Shown piece by piece: positions 1 to 7,930 of a stretch of 32,101 nt of DNA. The DNA lies in the NCBI GenBank assembly GCA_019352055.1, contig JABBOB010000031.1, forward strand, positions 1 to 32,101. The letters run 5' to 3'. The first letter of the stretch is position 1. Every line of letters starts with the position of its first letter. Origin of the DNA: Acidobacteriota bacterium (GTDB lineage: Bacteria; Actinomycetota; Actinomycetes; Actinomycetales; Microbacteriaceae). The notes beneath the pieces are model-generated. The model saw nothing but the letters and a program-made list of their open reading frames with translations, made no database searches and was not told the origin of the DNA. The position numbers and the translations under genes are program-made.

Positions 1-2195
1 TCTACGCCAAGGACGGCGGCCAGAACGTCCTCATCGCCTCCTTCTACGCGCAGAACCGGCAGGTCGTCGCCTGGAACGAGATCTCGCAGATCACCAAGAA
101 CGCCGCGATCGCGGGTGAGGACGTCCGGTACTACGAGCACGGGGCCATCGACCCGGTCGGCATCGCCCGGGCGGCCGTCGCGAACCTCGCCGGGAAGAGC
201 CTCCAGGGTGCGTCGACGATCACCCAGCAGTACGTGAAGAACGTCTGCGTGCAGGAGGCGGAGAACCTGTCGACGCAGAAGGCGGTCGACGCCGCGTACG
301 CGGACTGCACCGACCCGTCCGTCGGACGCAAGCTCAAGGAGGCGCGGCTCGCGATCGCGCTCGAGAAGAAGTACTCCAAGAACCAGATCCTGCTCGGCTA
401 CCTCAACATCGCGGGGTTCGGGGGACGCATCTACGGCATCGAGTCCGCCGCGGAGTACTACTACGACACGACGGCCGCGAAGCTGACGATCGCGCAGGCG
501 GCGAGCCTCATCGCGATCGTGAACAACCCGACGTTCCTCCGCCTCGACGACACGGCGAACCTCGCGGGCAACAAGTCCCGTCGCGACTACATCCTCGGCG
601 TGGAGCTGAGGAACCGCCTCATCTCGAAGGCCGACTACACGACCGCGGTGGCGACGCCGATCCTGCCGAAGATCACGCAGACCACGTCGGGCTGCCAGTC
701 GGCGGGTGTCGCCGGCTTCTTCTGCGACTACGTGGTGCGGTCGATCCTCTCCAGCCCGCAGTTCGGGTCGAACCCGACCACGCGGCTCGCGAACCTGCAG
801 CGATCGGGCTGGAAGATCTACACGACGCTGGACATGAGCATCGAGAAGAAGGCTCAGCGGGTGATGAACACCTACGTCCCCAAGACGTCGGTGGTGTTCA
901 GCGTGGGCAGCGCATCGGTGTCGGTGGAGGTCGGCACGGGACGGATCATCTCGATGGTCCAGAACAAGGACTACAACGACTCGAGCTCGAACCCGCCGGC
1001 GAGCGACACCGCGATCAACTACAACGCCGACGCCGCGCTGGGGGCGTCGAACGGCTGGCAGCCCGGTTCGACGTTCAAGCTGTTCACCCTGCTGCAGTGG
1101 CTGAAGACCGGGCACACGCTCAACGAGACCGTGGACGGGAACCCCGGTATCAAGGCCGCGTCGTCCTTCACGGTCTGCGGCAAGAACTACGCCACGCTCG
1201 GCGGCCAGGACTGGAACGTCGGGAACGACCCCGGCGACCCGGGCGGGATGCAGACCGTGATGCGGTCCACGGCGCTCTCGATCAACGGGGCCTTCGCCTC
1301 GATGGCCCAGCAGCTCGATCTCTGCGACATCCAGAACCTCGCCGAGTCGATGGGCATCGCGCCCGCGGCGGGTCCGACCTTCCCGACGATCGTCGCCCCG
1401 ATGGTGATCGGCGGCTCGTACGGGGTGGCCCCGGTCGCGATGGCCGGTGCCTATGCGACCATCGCCAACAACGGCGTCTACTGCAAGCCGGTCGTGATCG
1501 ACAAGGTCGTGAAGACCGACGGCTCGCAGCTCGCCGTCCCGCAGGCCGGGTGCACCCGGGTGATCGACCAGGGCGTCGCGGTCGCCGCCGCGTACGCCCT
1601 CCGCAGCGTGATGACGTCCGGCACCGCCGGCGGGGACAACACCGCGGACGGCATCTACGAGCTCGGGAAGACGGGGACGACCGACAACGCCTACGACACC
1701 TGGATGGACGGCACGACCTCGAAGGTCACCACCGTGGTCTGGGTGGGCAACAACGGCAGGTTGGCGAACAAGCCCCTCCAGGGCCTGCGACTCACGTCGT
1801 TCACCACGACGCCCTGCTACCTGAGCGGAAACGGCACGGCCGCGATCGCGCGGCACTGCCTGTGGCATGACATCCAGGCGGCGATCAACGCCGAGTACGG
1901 CGGCGCGACGAGCTGGGCGCAGCCGGACCCGCAGTACCTGAACGGCGGCACGGCGGTCGCGCCCGGCATCGCACCCGCCACCCCGGCCACCCCCGCCGCC
2001 ACCGGCACGGTGCCGGACGTGACCGGCCAGTCGCCGGCGGCAGCCGAGGCGGCGCTCGTCGCGGCCGGCTACTCGTGGGCGCTGAACGGCACGACGACGT
2101 CCACGCAGCCCGTCGGCACGGTCGCGGCGACGTCGCCTGCCGCGGGGAGCGCGCTGGCTCCCCACTCGCAGGTGACGATCCAGACCAGCGGCTGA
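1..2195 (+). CDS. Class A penicillin-binding protein (transglycosylase/transpeptidase), 5'-truncated by the window
   Basis: Bifunctional peptidoglycan synthase acting on the outer face of the membrane: a GT51 domain polymerises lipid II and a transpeptidase domain crosslinks stem peptides. The frame is already open at base 3, so the N-terminus and membrane anchor lie upstream. The GT51 part shows the EDxxYYEHGAID signature (catalytic Glu at 117-119) followed by GASTITQQYVKN. The transpeptidase shows S-T-F-K (Ser codon 1068-1070), S-I-N (1278-1286) and K-T-G-T (from 1668). One PASTA repeat (about 2004-2192) closes the protein after an Ala/Pro-rich linker; PASTA domains are known to bind peptidoglycan or beta-lactams. 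It faces a Ser/Thr kinase gene tail to tail across 21 bp. Such kinases often regulate cell-wall enzymes, but a functional link here is inference. Confidence 0.96.
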   Translation, partial: YAKDGGQNVLIASFYAQNRQVVAWNEISQITKNAAIAGEDVRYYEHGAIDPVGIARAAVANLAGKSLQGASTITQQYVKNVCVQEAENLSTQKAVDAAYADCTDPSVGRKLKEARLAIALEKKYSKNQILLGYLNIAGFGGRIYGIESAAEYYYDTTAAKLTIAQAASLIAIVNNPTFLRLDDTANLAGNKSRRDYILGVELRNRLISKADYTTAVATPILPKITQTTSGCQSAGVAGFFCDYVVRSILSSPQFGSNPTTRLANLQRSGWKIYTTLDMSIEKKAQRVMNTYVPKTSVVFSVGSASVSVEVGTGRIISMVQNKDYNDSSSNPPASDTAINYNADAALGASNGWQPGSTFKLFTLLQWLKTGHTLNETVDGNPGIKAASSFTVCGKNYATLGGQDWNVGNDPGDPGGMQTVMRSTALSINGAFASMAQQLDLCDIQNLAESMGIAPAAGPTFPTIVAPMVIGGSYGVAPVAMAGAYATIANNGVYCKPVVIDKVVKTDGSQLAVPQAGCTRVIDQGVAVAAAYALRSVMTSGTAGGDNTADGIYELGKTGTTDNAYDTWMDGTTSKVTTVVWVGNNGRLANKPLQGLRLTSFTTTPCYLSGNGTAAIARHCLWHDIQAAINAEYGGATSWAQPDPQYLNGGTAVAPGIAPATPATPAATGTVPDVTGQSPAAAEAALVAAGYSWALNGTTTSTQPVGTVAATSPAAGSALAPHSQVTIQTSG

Positions 2196-2216
2196 CCCGC
2201 CGCCGTGCACCGCGGC

Positions 2217-3728
2217 TCAGGCTGCGGCGCCGCTCGGGGGGCTCGGGGTGCCCGCGGAGAGGGTGGGGGAGCCGCTCGGGACCGGTGAGGCGGAGGGCGA
2301 CGGCGGGGGCGGGGTCGTCGCCGGAGCCGATGCTGCGGGCGCGGGAGCGGTCGCGGTGGGGGTGCGGGTGGGCGTGGACGTCGTGCGCGTGGCGGTCGTG
2401 GGTGAGGGGCTCGAGACGGTCGGGCTCGGGCTCGGCACGGGGGCGGACGAGCCCGTCGACGACTCCGGCTCGACGTACCCGACTCCGGCGTTCCCGGCCG
2501 AGCGCACCTGCTGCTGTGCGACGGCTGTCGGCCCCTTCGGGACGGTCGTCGCGCCGCTGTGCTGAGCGGCCGTCGCGGCAGGCGAGTCGACGTTGGTGGC
2601 GGCCGAGATCGCGACCCCGGTGACCGCAGCCGCGAGGGCTGCGGCGGACGCGGCGAGCAGGGTCGGGAAGCGGCGCCGCCGCGTGGGGTGGACGGTCGTC
2701 ACCGAACCGCTGAGGGGCATGCCGCGGCTCGGAGTGAACAGCGGCTCCTGCGGCAGCGTCGCGTCGGCCGGTCGCGGGACCATCGCGGCCGCGGAGAGGC
2801 CCGCGACCGGGGTGGGAGCCGTCTGGACGGCGTCGGGCGCGGTGACGCGGCCGACGAGCTGCTCGCGCAGCGCCGCGGCGACGTGCGCGGCCGTGGGTCG
2901 GTGCACCGGGTCCAGCGCGGTCATCCGGGACAGCAGGTCGGCGAGCGCGGGGGACGCGTCCTCCGGCAGGGCCGGGGGGCGCTGGAGGCGCGCCATCGCG
3001 GCCTCCGCGGCCGGGCCGGGGAACGCGCGCTTGCCCGTCAACGCCTCGAGCAGCACGAGACCGAGCGAGTACACGTCGCTGGCCGGGCGTGGAGGCGCAC
3101 CACGGACCTGCTCGGGGCTGAGGTACGCGGCCGTACCGAGGATCGAGTCCGGGGCCGTCAGCCGTGCCCCGTCGACGAGCTGCGCGATGCCGAAGTCGGT
3201 GAGCTTCGCCGCGACGGTCGCGATCGACGAGGTCGCGGACGTCGGCACGAGGATGTTGGCCGGCTTCACGTCACGGTGCACCACCCCCTGGGCGTGCAGG
3301 GTGCCGAGCGCGCTCGCGACGTCGGCGACGATGCGCCGCGCGAAGTCGGCGGACAGCGGACCGCGGGCACGGTGGAGGAGCAGCCCCAGGTCGTCGCCGA
3401 CCACCAGCTCCATGACCAGGAAGGCGCCGAAGACGCCGTCGCCGTTCGATGCGTCCAGCACCGCGACGACCGACGGATGGTTGACAGCGGCGAGCAGCCG
3501 CATCTCCTGCGTGGTGCGCTGCGGGTCGACCGCTTCGGAGAACCCGCCGCGGAACACCTTGACCGCGACGGGGCGCTGCAGACGCCGATCGAGCCCGCGG
3601 AAGACGGTCGCCATCCCGCCACGTCCGAGCTCCGCCTGGATCTCGTACCGGCCGCCGAGGACGTCTCCGGGGACGGGCTCGCGCTCAGCCATGGAGGCAG
3701 GAGCGGAGCTGGGCGGGCACGCGTCCAT
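2217..3728 (-). CDS. Transmembrane Hanks-type serine/threonine protein kinase
   Basis: Predicted 503-residue kinase. Visible motifs are the Gly loop LGRGGMATVF (about 34-43), ATP lysine K57 in VAVKVF, catalytic HRDVKPANIL (D153), DFG (D177) and the activation segment GTAAYLSPEQV. A single membrane helix follows an Arg-rich stop at about 355-377. The outer part is roughly 120 residues rich in Pro, Ser and Thr, with no PASTA or other recognisable sensor, so it may span or contact the wall or carry O-glycans. I chose ATG 3728 because a purine-rich stretch precedes it. ATG 3692 (protein beginning MAEREP) and GTG 3785 are alternatives in the same frame. It lies 140 bp downstream of the agmatine deiminase on the same strand and converges on the PBP gene. 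Substrates cannot be read from the sequence. Confidence 0.93.
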   Translation of the reverse strand: MDACPPSSAPASMAEREPVPGDVLGGRYEIQAELGRGGMATVFRGLDRRLQRPVAVKVFRGGFSEAVDPQRTTQEMRLLAAVNHPSVVAVLDASNGDGVFGAFLVMELVVGDDLGLLLHRARGPLSADFARRIVADVASALGTLHAQGVVHRDVKPANILVPTSATSSIATVAAKLTDFGIAQLVDGARLTAPDSILGTAAYLSPEQVRGAPPRPASDVYSLGLVLLEALTGKRAFPGPAAEAAMARLQRPPALPEDASPALADLLSRMTALDPVHRPTAAHVAAALREQLVGRVTAPDAVQTAPTPVAGLSAAAMVPRPADATLPQEPLFTPSRGMPLSGSVTTVHPTRRRRFPTLLAASAAALAAAVTGVAISAATNVDSPAATAAQHSGATTVPKGPTAVAQQQVRSAGNAGVGYVEPESSTGSSAPVPSPSPTVSSPSPTTATRTTSTPTRTPTATAPAPAASAPATTPPPPSPSASPVPSGSPTLSAGTPSPPSGAAA

Positions 3729-3868
3729 TGTCCCTGGTCCCCCGGTTCCCGTCAGCCCCGCAAGATCACGGATCAGGTACTTCACGGCGTGGCGAGCGAG
3801 GCCCGCTGCCGACCGCGTTCGAGCAGGCCCTGCAGGACGACGACGGGATCACTCCGTTCCGACGCCGA

Positions 3869-4915
3869 TCAGGCGGGAGCGACCGGCTGCTGCTGGGTGA
3901 TGCAGTGGATGCCGCCGCCGTACGCGAAGATCCCGCGGGCGTCCACCGACACCACCTGCCGACCCGGGTAGGCCTCCGCCAGCACGTCCCGCGCGGCCGC
4001 GTCCGCCCGTTCCTCCCCGAACCCGCAGGCGATCACGCCGCCGTCGACGACGACGTGGTTGACGTAGGACCAGTCGACGAACCCCTCGGCGTCGCGCAGC
4101 GTCTCGGGTGCGGGCAGCGGCACGATCTCGAGCGACCTCCCGGCAGCGTCGACGGCTCGCTCGAGCGTCGCGCGCAGCGTCGCCGACACCGCGTGATCGG
4201 GATGGCCCGGATCCCGCTGCTCGTGCAGCAGGACGCGACCGGGGGAGGGGAAGGTCGCGCAGATGTCCACGTGCCCGCTCGTCCCGAACCGCCCGTCGTC
4301 GCGGGTGAGGCCCCGCGGCAGCCAGATGGCGTGGCTCGCGCCGATGGTCCTGGCGAGCTCCGCCTCCACCCGTGCCCGATCGGCGAAGGGGTTGCGCCGC
4401 GGGTCGAGCTGGACGGTCTCGGTCAGCAGCACGGTGCCCTCGCCGTCGACGTGGATCCCGCCTCCCTCGTTCACGAGCAGGGAGGGGATCACCTCGGCAC
4501 CGGCCGCCGAGCCGACCGCGGCCCCGACCAGGCCGTCCTTCGCCCACGCGGACCACTCGTGGTCGCCCCAGCCGTTGAACGACCAGTCCACGGCGCCGAG
4601 CCGGCCGTCCCCGTCCAGCACGAACGTCGGGCCCGTGTCCCGGAGCCAGGCGTCGTCGAGCTCCTGCTCGACGACGTCGATCGCCGGATCGAGCAGCCGG
4701 CGCGCGGTCGGGAGCGACACCGGGTCGACGAGCATCGTCACCGGCTCGAACGTCACGACCGTGTTCGCGACCGCCGCCCAGGCGGCGGACGCCTCCGCCG
4801 GCTGCACCGAGCCGAACGTCGCGTTCGGCCTGGGGAACGCCATCCAGAGGCGCTCGTGGGGCTCGGTCTCGGCGGGCATGCGCCAGGTGGTCACCACGGA
4901 AGGATCCTGCCGCAC
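3869..4915 (-). CDS. aguA: Agmatine deiminase
   Basis: Hydrolyses agmatine to N-carbamoylputrescine and ammonia, the first step of the agmatine-to-putrescine route. The protein is 348 residues, slightly short of the usual 350-380. Family features of the porphyromonas-type arginine deiminase fold include WLRDTGPTF, VNEGGGIHVDGEG, GHVDICATF and the C-terminal GGGIHCITQQQ, whose Cys (C338) is the expected nucleophile. The GTG start is well supported: a GGAGGG Shine-Dalgarno sequence (complement of 4921-4926) sits 5 nt upstream. The partner N-carbamoylputrescine amidase is not in the window. The gene diverges from the rhodopsin with only 28 bp between start codons, so the two promoters must overlap each other or the neighbouring coding sequence. 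Confidence 0.93.
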   Translation of the reverse strand: MRQDPSVVTTWRMPAETEPHERLWMAFPRPNATFGSVQPAEASAAWAAVANTVVTFEPVTMLVDPVSLPTARRLLDPAIDVVEQELDDAWLRDTGPTFVLDGDGRLGAVDWSFNGWGDHEWSAWAKDGLVGAAVGSAAGAEVIPSLLVNEGGGIHVDGEGTVLLTETVQLDPRRNPFADRARVEAELARTIGASHAIWLPRGLTRDDGRFGTSGHVDICATFPSPGRVLLHEQRDPGHPDHAVSATLRATLERAVDAAGRSLEIVPLPAPETLRDAEGFVDWSYVNHVVVDGGVIACGFGEERADAAARDVLAEAYPGRQVVSVDARGIFAYGGGIHCITQQQPVAPA

Positions 4916-4920
4916 CGGCC

Positions 4921-4926
4921 CCCTCC
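4921..4926 (-). promoter_or_regulatory. Shine-Dalgarno site of the agmatine deiminase gene
   Basis: On the minus strand GGAGGG lies 5 nt before GTG 4915. It decides the non-ATG start of the deiminase and falls inside the 28-bp gap shared with the divergent rhodopsin gene. Confidence 0.75.
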
Positions 4927-4943
4927 GTCATCCCTCGGAATCC

Positions 4944-5837
4944 GTGGGATCCTTGGAGCCCCTGCAGCTGAAGACCGTCGCTCCTCCATGGGCGGTCCCG
5001 CTCACCGACGGGCAGCACGCCCTCATCGAGTACCGGGTGGCGGTCGCCGGGTTCTGCCTGGTCGCCGTGCTCACCCGGATGTGGTCGGCGCGCAGCGAGG
5101 TCGGCCCGCGGTACCGGTCGGCCGTGCCTGCCAGCGTCGCGGTGCTGACCGTCGCGTTCCTCTCCTCCCTCCTGCTGGCGTTCGAGCTGCTCGGCGGCTA
5201 CCACCGGGTGCACGGGGTGTGGCTGCCGGACGCGGACACGATCGGCACCCGGACCGCGCGCTACGTCGACTGGACGGTGAGCGTGCCGCTGCTCGTCGTG
5301 GAGGGGGTCGCCGTCTCCGCCGTGATCGGCCGGGCCGCATTCCTCGCGAAGCTGATCGGCGCCGCCGCCGCGGTCCTGATGATCGTGCTCGGCTTCGTCG
5401 GTGCCGTGGTCGTCGGGGAGGGCACCGACCTCCACGCGCTGCTCTGGCTCGGTGTCGCGTCCTCCGTGTGCTTCCTGGGCGTGTACGCGGTCGTGATCAC
5501 GGTCGTGCTCCGCTCCCTGCCGGTGCTCCCCGCCGCCGCCCGCACGCCGCTGACCGCCGCGGCGGTGCTGCTGCTCGTGGTGTGGTTCGTCTCCCCGATC
5601 GTCCACGGGATGCAGGGCGTCGTCACCGGCGGCGCCTGGACGGTGACCGAGCACCTGCTGCTGTCGGGCGCCGACGTGGCCGCGAAGGTCGTCTTCGGGC
5701 TCCTGCTGCTGCGCGTCGCCCGGGTCCGTACCGCGGCGGACGTGCTGGCGGGCGAGGACGTGCACCCGGAGAGCATCTGGATCGACCAGCTCCGGCAGTC
5801 CGACGGGACGACCCGACCCGTACGATCGGACCCGTGA
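4944..5837 (+). CDS. Microbial (type I) rhodopsin, retinal-binding seven-helix protein
   Basis: Seven hydrophobic segments with the hallmark residues of microbial rhodopsins. Numbering from GTG 4944 (297 residues), helix C reads RYVDWTVSVPLLVVE: R106, D109, S113 and E120 align with bacteriorhodopsin R82, D85, T89 and D96. Helix G reads EHLLLSGADVAAKVVFGLLLL: E236, D244 and K248 align with E204, D212 and the Schiff-base K216. P218 to K248 is 30 residues, as in bacteriorhodopsin. The D-S-E triad has a counterion and a carboxylate proton donor, which fits an outward proton pump; a sensory role is possible. L117 at the proteorhodopsin tuning position (L105) suggests green absorption. Unusual points are Ser217 for Tyr185, His221 for Trp189, a longer B-C region and a roughly 38-residue polar C-terminal tail. 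No carotenoid or retinal synthesis gene is in the window. The start is inferred: upstream sequence in this frame is antisense to the deiminase, GTG 4944 lacks a good ribosome site, and TTG 4953 is an alternative. Confidence 0.94.
   Translation: MGSLEPLQLKTVAPPWAVPLTDGQHALIEYRVAVAGFCLVAVLTRMWSARSEVGPRYRSAVPASVAVLTVAFLSSLLLAFELLGGYHRVHGVWLPDADTIGTRTARYVDWTVSVPLLVVEGVAVSAVIGRAAFLAKLIGAAAAVLMIVLGFVGAVVVGEGTDLHALLWLGVASSVCFLGVYAVVITVVLRSLPVLPAAARTPLTAAAVLLLVVWFVSPIVHGMQGVVTGGAWTVTEHLLLSGADVAAKVVFGLLLLRVARVRTAADVLAGEDVHPESIWIDQLRQSDGTTRPVRSDP
5821..5826 (+). promoter_or_regulatory. Possible -10 element (TACGAT) before the GAF-kinase gene
   Basis: TACGAT lies in the last codons of the rhodopsin gene, 7 nt before GTG 5834. 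That GTG opens a nine-codon reading frame whose TGA (5861-5863) overlaps the kinase start as GTGA. It resembles the leaderless promoters elsewhere in the window, but no convincing -35 is present. If active, the kinase would have its own promoter besides any read-through from the rhodopsin. Confidence 0.4.
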
Positions 5838-5859
5838 CGCGACCGCCCCGGCCCGCCCT

Positions 5860-7221
5860 GTGACCACGGCGTCCCCGGAGCGCGGCGGAGGCCGAGTGGT
5901 GCTTCCGGAGCGCTACCGGATCGAGCACGTCATCGGCCGAGGTGGCACGGCGGTCGTCTACGCCGCGCACGACACGCTCCTGAACCGTGCGGTGGCGGTC
6001 AAGGTGTTCACCGCGCCGACCGACTCGGCCCGCGTGCTGCGGGAGCAGCAGCACGAGGCGCAGATGCTGGCCGGGCTCAGCCACCACGCCCTCGTCACGC
6101 TCTTCGACGCGGGCGTCGACGACGCCGACCCCGAGCAGCCGCACATCTACCTCGTGATGGAACGCGTCGACGGCCCGGACCTCGGGCAGGCGCTGCGCAG
6201 CGGCGCGCTGACACCTGTGCAGGTCGCGTATCTGGGGCTCGACCTGTGCGACGCCCTGCTGTACGTGCACGAACGGGGCTGGCTCCATCGCGACATCAAG
6301 CCCGCGAACGTGCTCCTCTCCGGAAGGGCCAGCGAACGCCGGCTGCGCGGGAAGCTCTCCGACTTCGGCATCGCGACCGTGCTCGGAGCGGCGGCCGACG
6401 ACGGGGAGTTCACCGTCGGCACCGCCGCCTACCTGAGCCCGGAGCAGGTCGAGGGCGGCGTGCTCGCGAGCGCGTCGGACGTGTACTCCCTGGGCCTGGT
6501 ACTGATCCAGGCCGCGACCGGGCGGGTGTCCTTCCCCGGCACGGTCATCGAGTCCGCGTTCGCCCGGTTGACCCGCGACCCGGAGATCCCCGACGGGACC
6601 CCGCCGCGGCTCGCGTCCGTCCTCGCCGGCATGACCCGGCGCTCGCCGAGCGAGCGCATGACGCTCGAGGAGGCGCGGGCCCAGTTCGAACGGACCCTCG
6701 CGGAGCAGATCGCGAGCGACACCGTCGCTGCGCAGCCGGCCGCAGCCCCGGCAGCGCCTCCGCCGGCACCCGCCATCGCGGACGTGCCACCCGACCGGGA
6801 GTTCGCGCGGATCACCGGCATCGCCGCCCGCCTGCTGAAGGTGCCGGCCGCGTTCGTCGTGCTCGGCGACCCTCGGGAGGAGGCGTCGGCGTTCGTGCCG
6901 GAAGCCCACCGCACCGAGCTGGTCGCGCTGGCCACCCGGGCGCTCCTCGTCGATCGGGTCGACGGCTGGTCGGTCGAGGACGTGCACGCCGACCCGCGGA
7001 CCAGCGGGGCGGTCCACACGGCGCCGGTCCGCTCGATGGCCGTGCAGCCGATCATCGACGGCGCCGGCAGGCGCATCGGCGTGCTCGCCGTCCTCGACGC
7101 GCTGCCGCGCACGTTCGACGCGGAGGAGGGCGCCACCCTCACGGACCTCGCGCAGCTCGTCGGGCACGAGGTCGACCTGCGTCGAGCGGTCCGCAGGGCG
7201 CTGTTCTCGCGCGAGCCGTGA
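5860..7221 (+). CDS. Soluble serine/threonine protein kinase with C-terminal GAF-like domain
   Basis: From GTG 5860 (453 residues) the kinase domain spans about 18-285: Gly loop IGRGGTAVVY, ATP lysine K48, HRDIKPANVLL with D145, DFG with D168, and GTAAYLSPEQV. An Ala/Pro linker (about 285-312) leads to a GAF-like domain (about 315-447) with AAFVVLGD, RSMAVQPIIDGAGRRIGVLAVLD and a closing helix. GAF domains bind small ligands, chromophores or partner proteins; I see no conserved Cys that would suggest a bilin site. No membrane helix is visible. The gene starts 22 bp after the rhodopsin on the same strand, so co-transcription is plausible. The start is uncertain: GTG 5860 overlaps an upstream nine-codon frame as GTGA, while GTG 5896 and 5899, just before LPERYRIEHVIG, lie behind a GGAGG. 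It is not like PknB, which carries PASTA repeats. Confidence 0.92.
   Translation: MTTASPERGGGRVVLPERYRIEHVIGRGGTAVVYAAHDTLLNRAVAVKVFTAPTDSARVLREQQHEAQMLAGLSHHALVTLFDAGVDDADPEQPHIYLVMERVDGPDLGQALRSGALTPVQVAYLGLDLCDALLYVHERGWLHRDIKPANVLLSGRASERRLRGKLSDFGIATVLGAAADDGEFTVGTAAYLSPEQVEGGVLASASDVYSLGLVLIQAATGRVSFPGTVIESAFARLTRDPEIPDGTPPRLASVLAGMTRRSPSERMTLEEARAQFERTLAEQIASDTVAAQPAAAPAAPPPAPAIADVPPDREFARITGIAARLLKVPAAFVVLGDPREEASAFVPEAHRTELVALATRALLVDRVDGWSVEDVHADPRTSGAVHTAPVRSMAVQPIIDGAGRRIGVLAVLDALPRTFDAEEGATLTDLAQLVGHEVDLRRAVRRALFSREP
5887..5891 (+). promoter_or_regulatory. Shine-Dalgarno site supporting a later start of the GAF-kinase
   Basis: GGAGG lies 4 nt before GTG 5896 and 7 nt before GTG 5899, both in the kinase frame. 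It argues that translation may begin at 5896 or 5899 rather than 5860, which would leave the kinase domain complete. Confidence 0.5.
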
Positions 7222-7238
7222 GTGGCCCAGCCGGTGAC

Positions 7239-7727
7239 TCAGGCGACCGCTGACCGACCGGGCCGGCGCACGTGCGCCTCGGGATCGAGCGCGCGCAGCG
7301 CGCGGGCGATCTGGTCGTCCAGGTCGACGATCCGGTCGTGCAGCGCCTCGTCGCCGGGCAGTCGGAGGATGTAGTACTCCGCGAGCGACGCCCGCCGTGT
7401 GCGGTGCACCCGGACCTCCGCGTCGAAGCCGCGCCCGATCTCCGACCGGGACGCGAGCTTCATGGTCATGCCGGCGGACCCGGCGATGTAGATCTCGCCG
7501 TAGGCGACGTCGTCGCGGTCCGACGGCAGCGTGAGGGACCTCGCGAGGTGGATGAGCACCTGCTCCTCGCCCGCATGCACCTCCGCCGACACCCGCGGGC
7601 TCATCGGGTTGGCCTCGAGCGGCGACGAGCGCTCGGCCCCGCGCCGCACGACCGCGACCACGCCCGCGGTGGCGCCGACGAGGGCGAGCACGGCGAGCAG
7701 CAGCAGCACGATCATCTCGACGGACAA
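7239..7727 (-). CDS. Membrane-anchored hypothetical protein
   Basis: 162 residues, not recognised. One N-terminal membrane helix (about 5-27: MIVLLLLAVLALVGATAGVVAVV) is followed by a short basic stretch and a soluble, probably cytoplasmic domain with mixed strand and helix character and an acidic C-terminal helix (LHDRIVDLDDQIARALRAL). The TTG 7727 start is chosen because AAGGAG lies 11 nt upstream; ATG 7715, directly before the hydrophobic helix, is an alternative. The gene converges on the GAF-kinase with 17 bp between stops, and codon use matches that of real genes nearby. Function unknown. Confidence 0.75.
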   Translation of the reverse strand: MSVEMIVLLLLAVLALVGATAGVVAVVRRGAERSSPLEANPMSPRVSAEVHAGEEQVLIHLARSLTLPSDRDDVAYGEIYIAGSAGMTMKLASRSEIGRGFDAEVRVHRTRRASLAEYYILRLPGDEALHDRIVDLDDQIARALRALDPEAHVRRPGRSAVA

Positions 7728-7930
7728 GTGGACGCCGTCTCCTTCATGCCGGGCGCACCGGGCGGGGAACTCGGGGGCAGCCGCCAGCGGTCGTCGAGCA
7801 CGGTCACGGCGGGGTCGGTGCGGACTGTCAGGGCGAGCGTGGCACAGACCGCTGCGCCGATGCTGGAAGCGACCGCGCCGTGTCCCGAACGGGTGACCCG
7901 AGCATCGGTGCGGCGGGTGAGCCGACCTGG

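Noticed and set aside
3729-3868. Gap between agmatine deiminase and membrane kinase as a possible terminator or promoter region
   Set aside because: Only imperfect GC-rich arms around AGCAGGC and no convincing -10 box; nothing specific seen.
4263-4943. Upstream extension of the rhodopsin frame
   Set aside because: It runs antisense through the agmatine deiminase, which has full family motifs and a strong ribosome site; the extension is a GC-bias shadow.
7712-7900. Minus-strand open stretch in the gap before the universal stress protein, with a plausible hydrophobic segment and a stop overlapping ATG 7715
   Set aside because: No ATG, GTG or TTG start before the hydrophobic part, and third-position GC is clearly lower than in real genes here. 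It may be a decayed remnant, but this cannot be supported.
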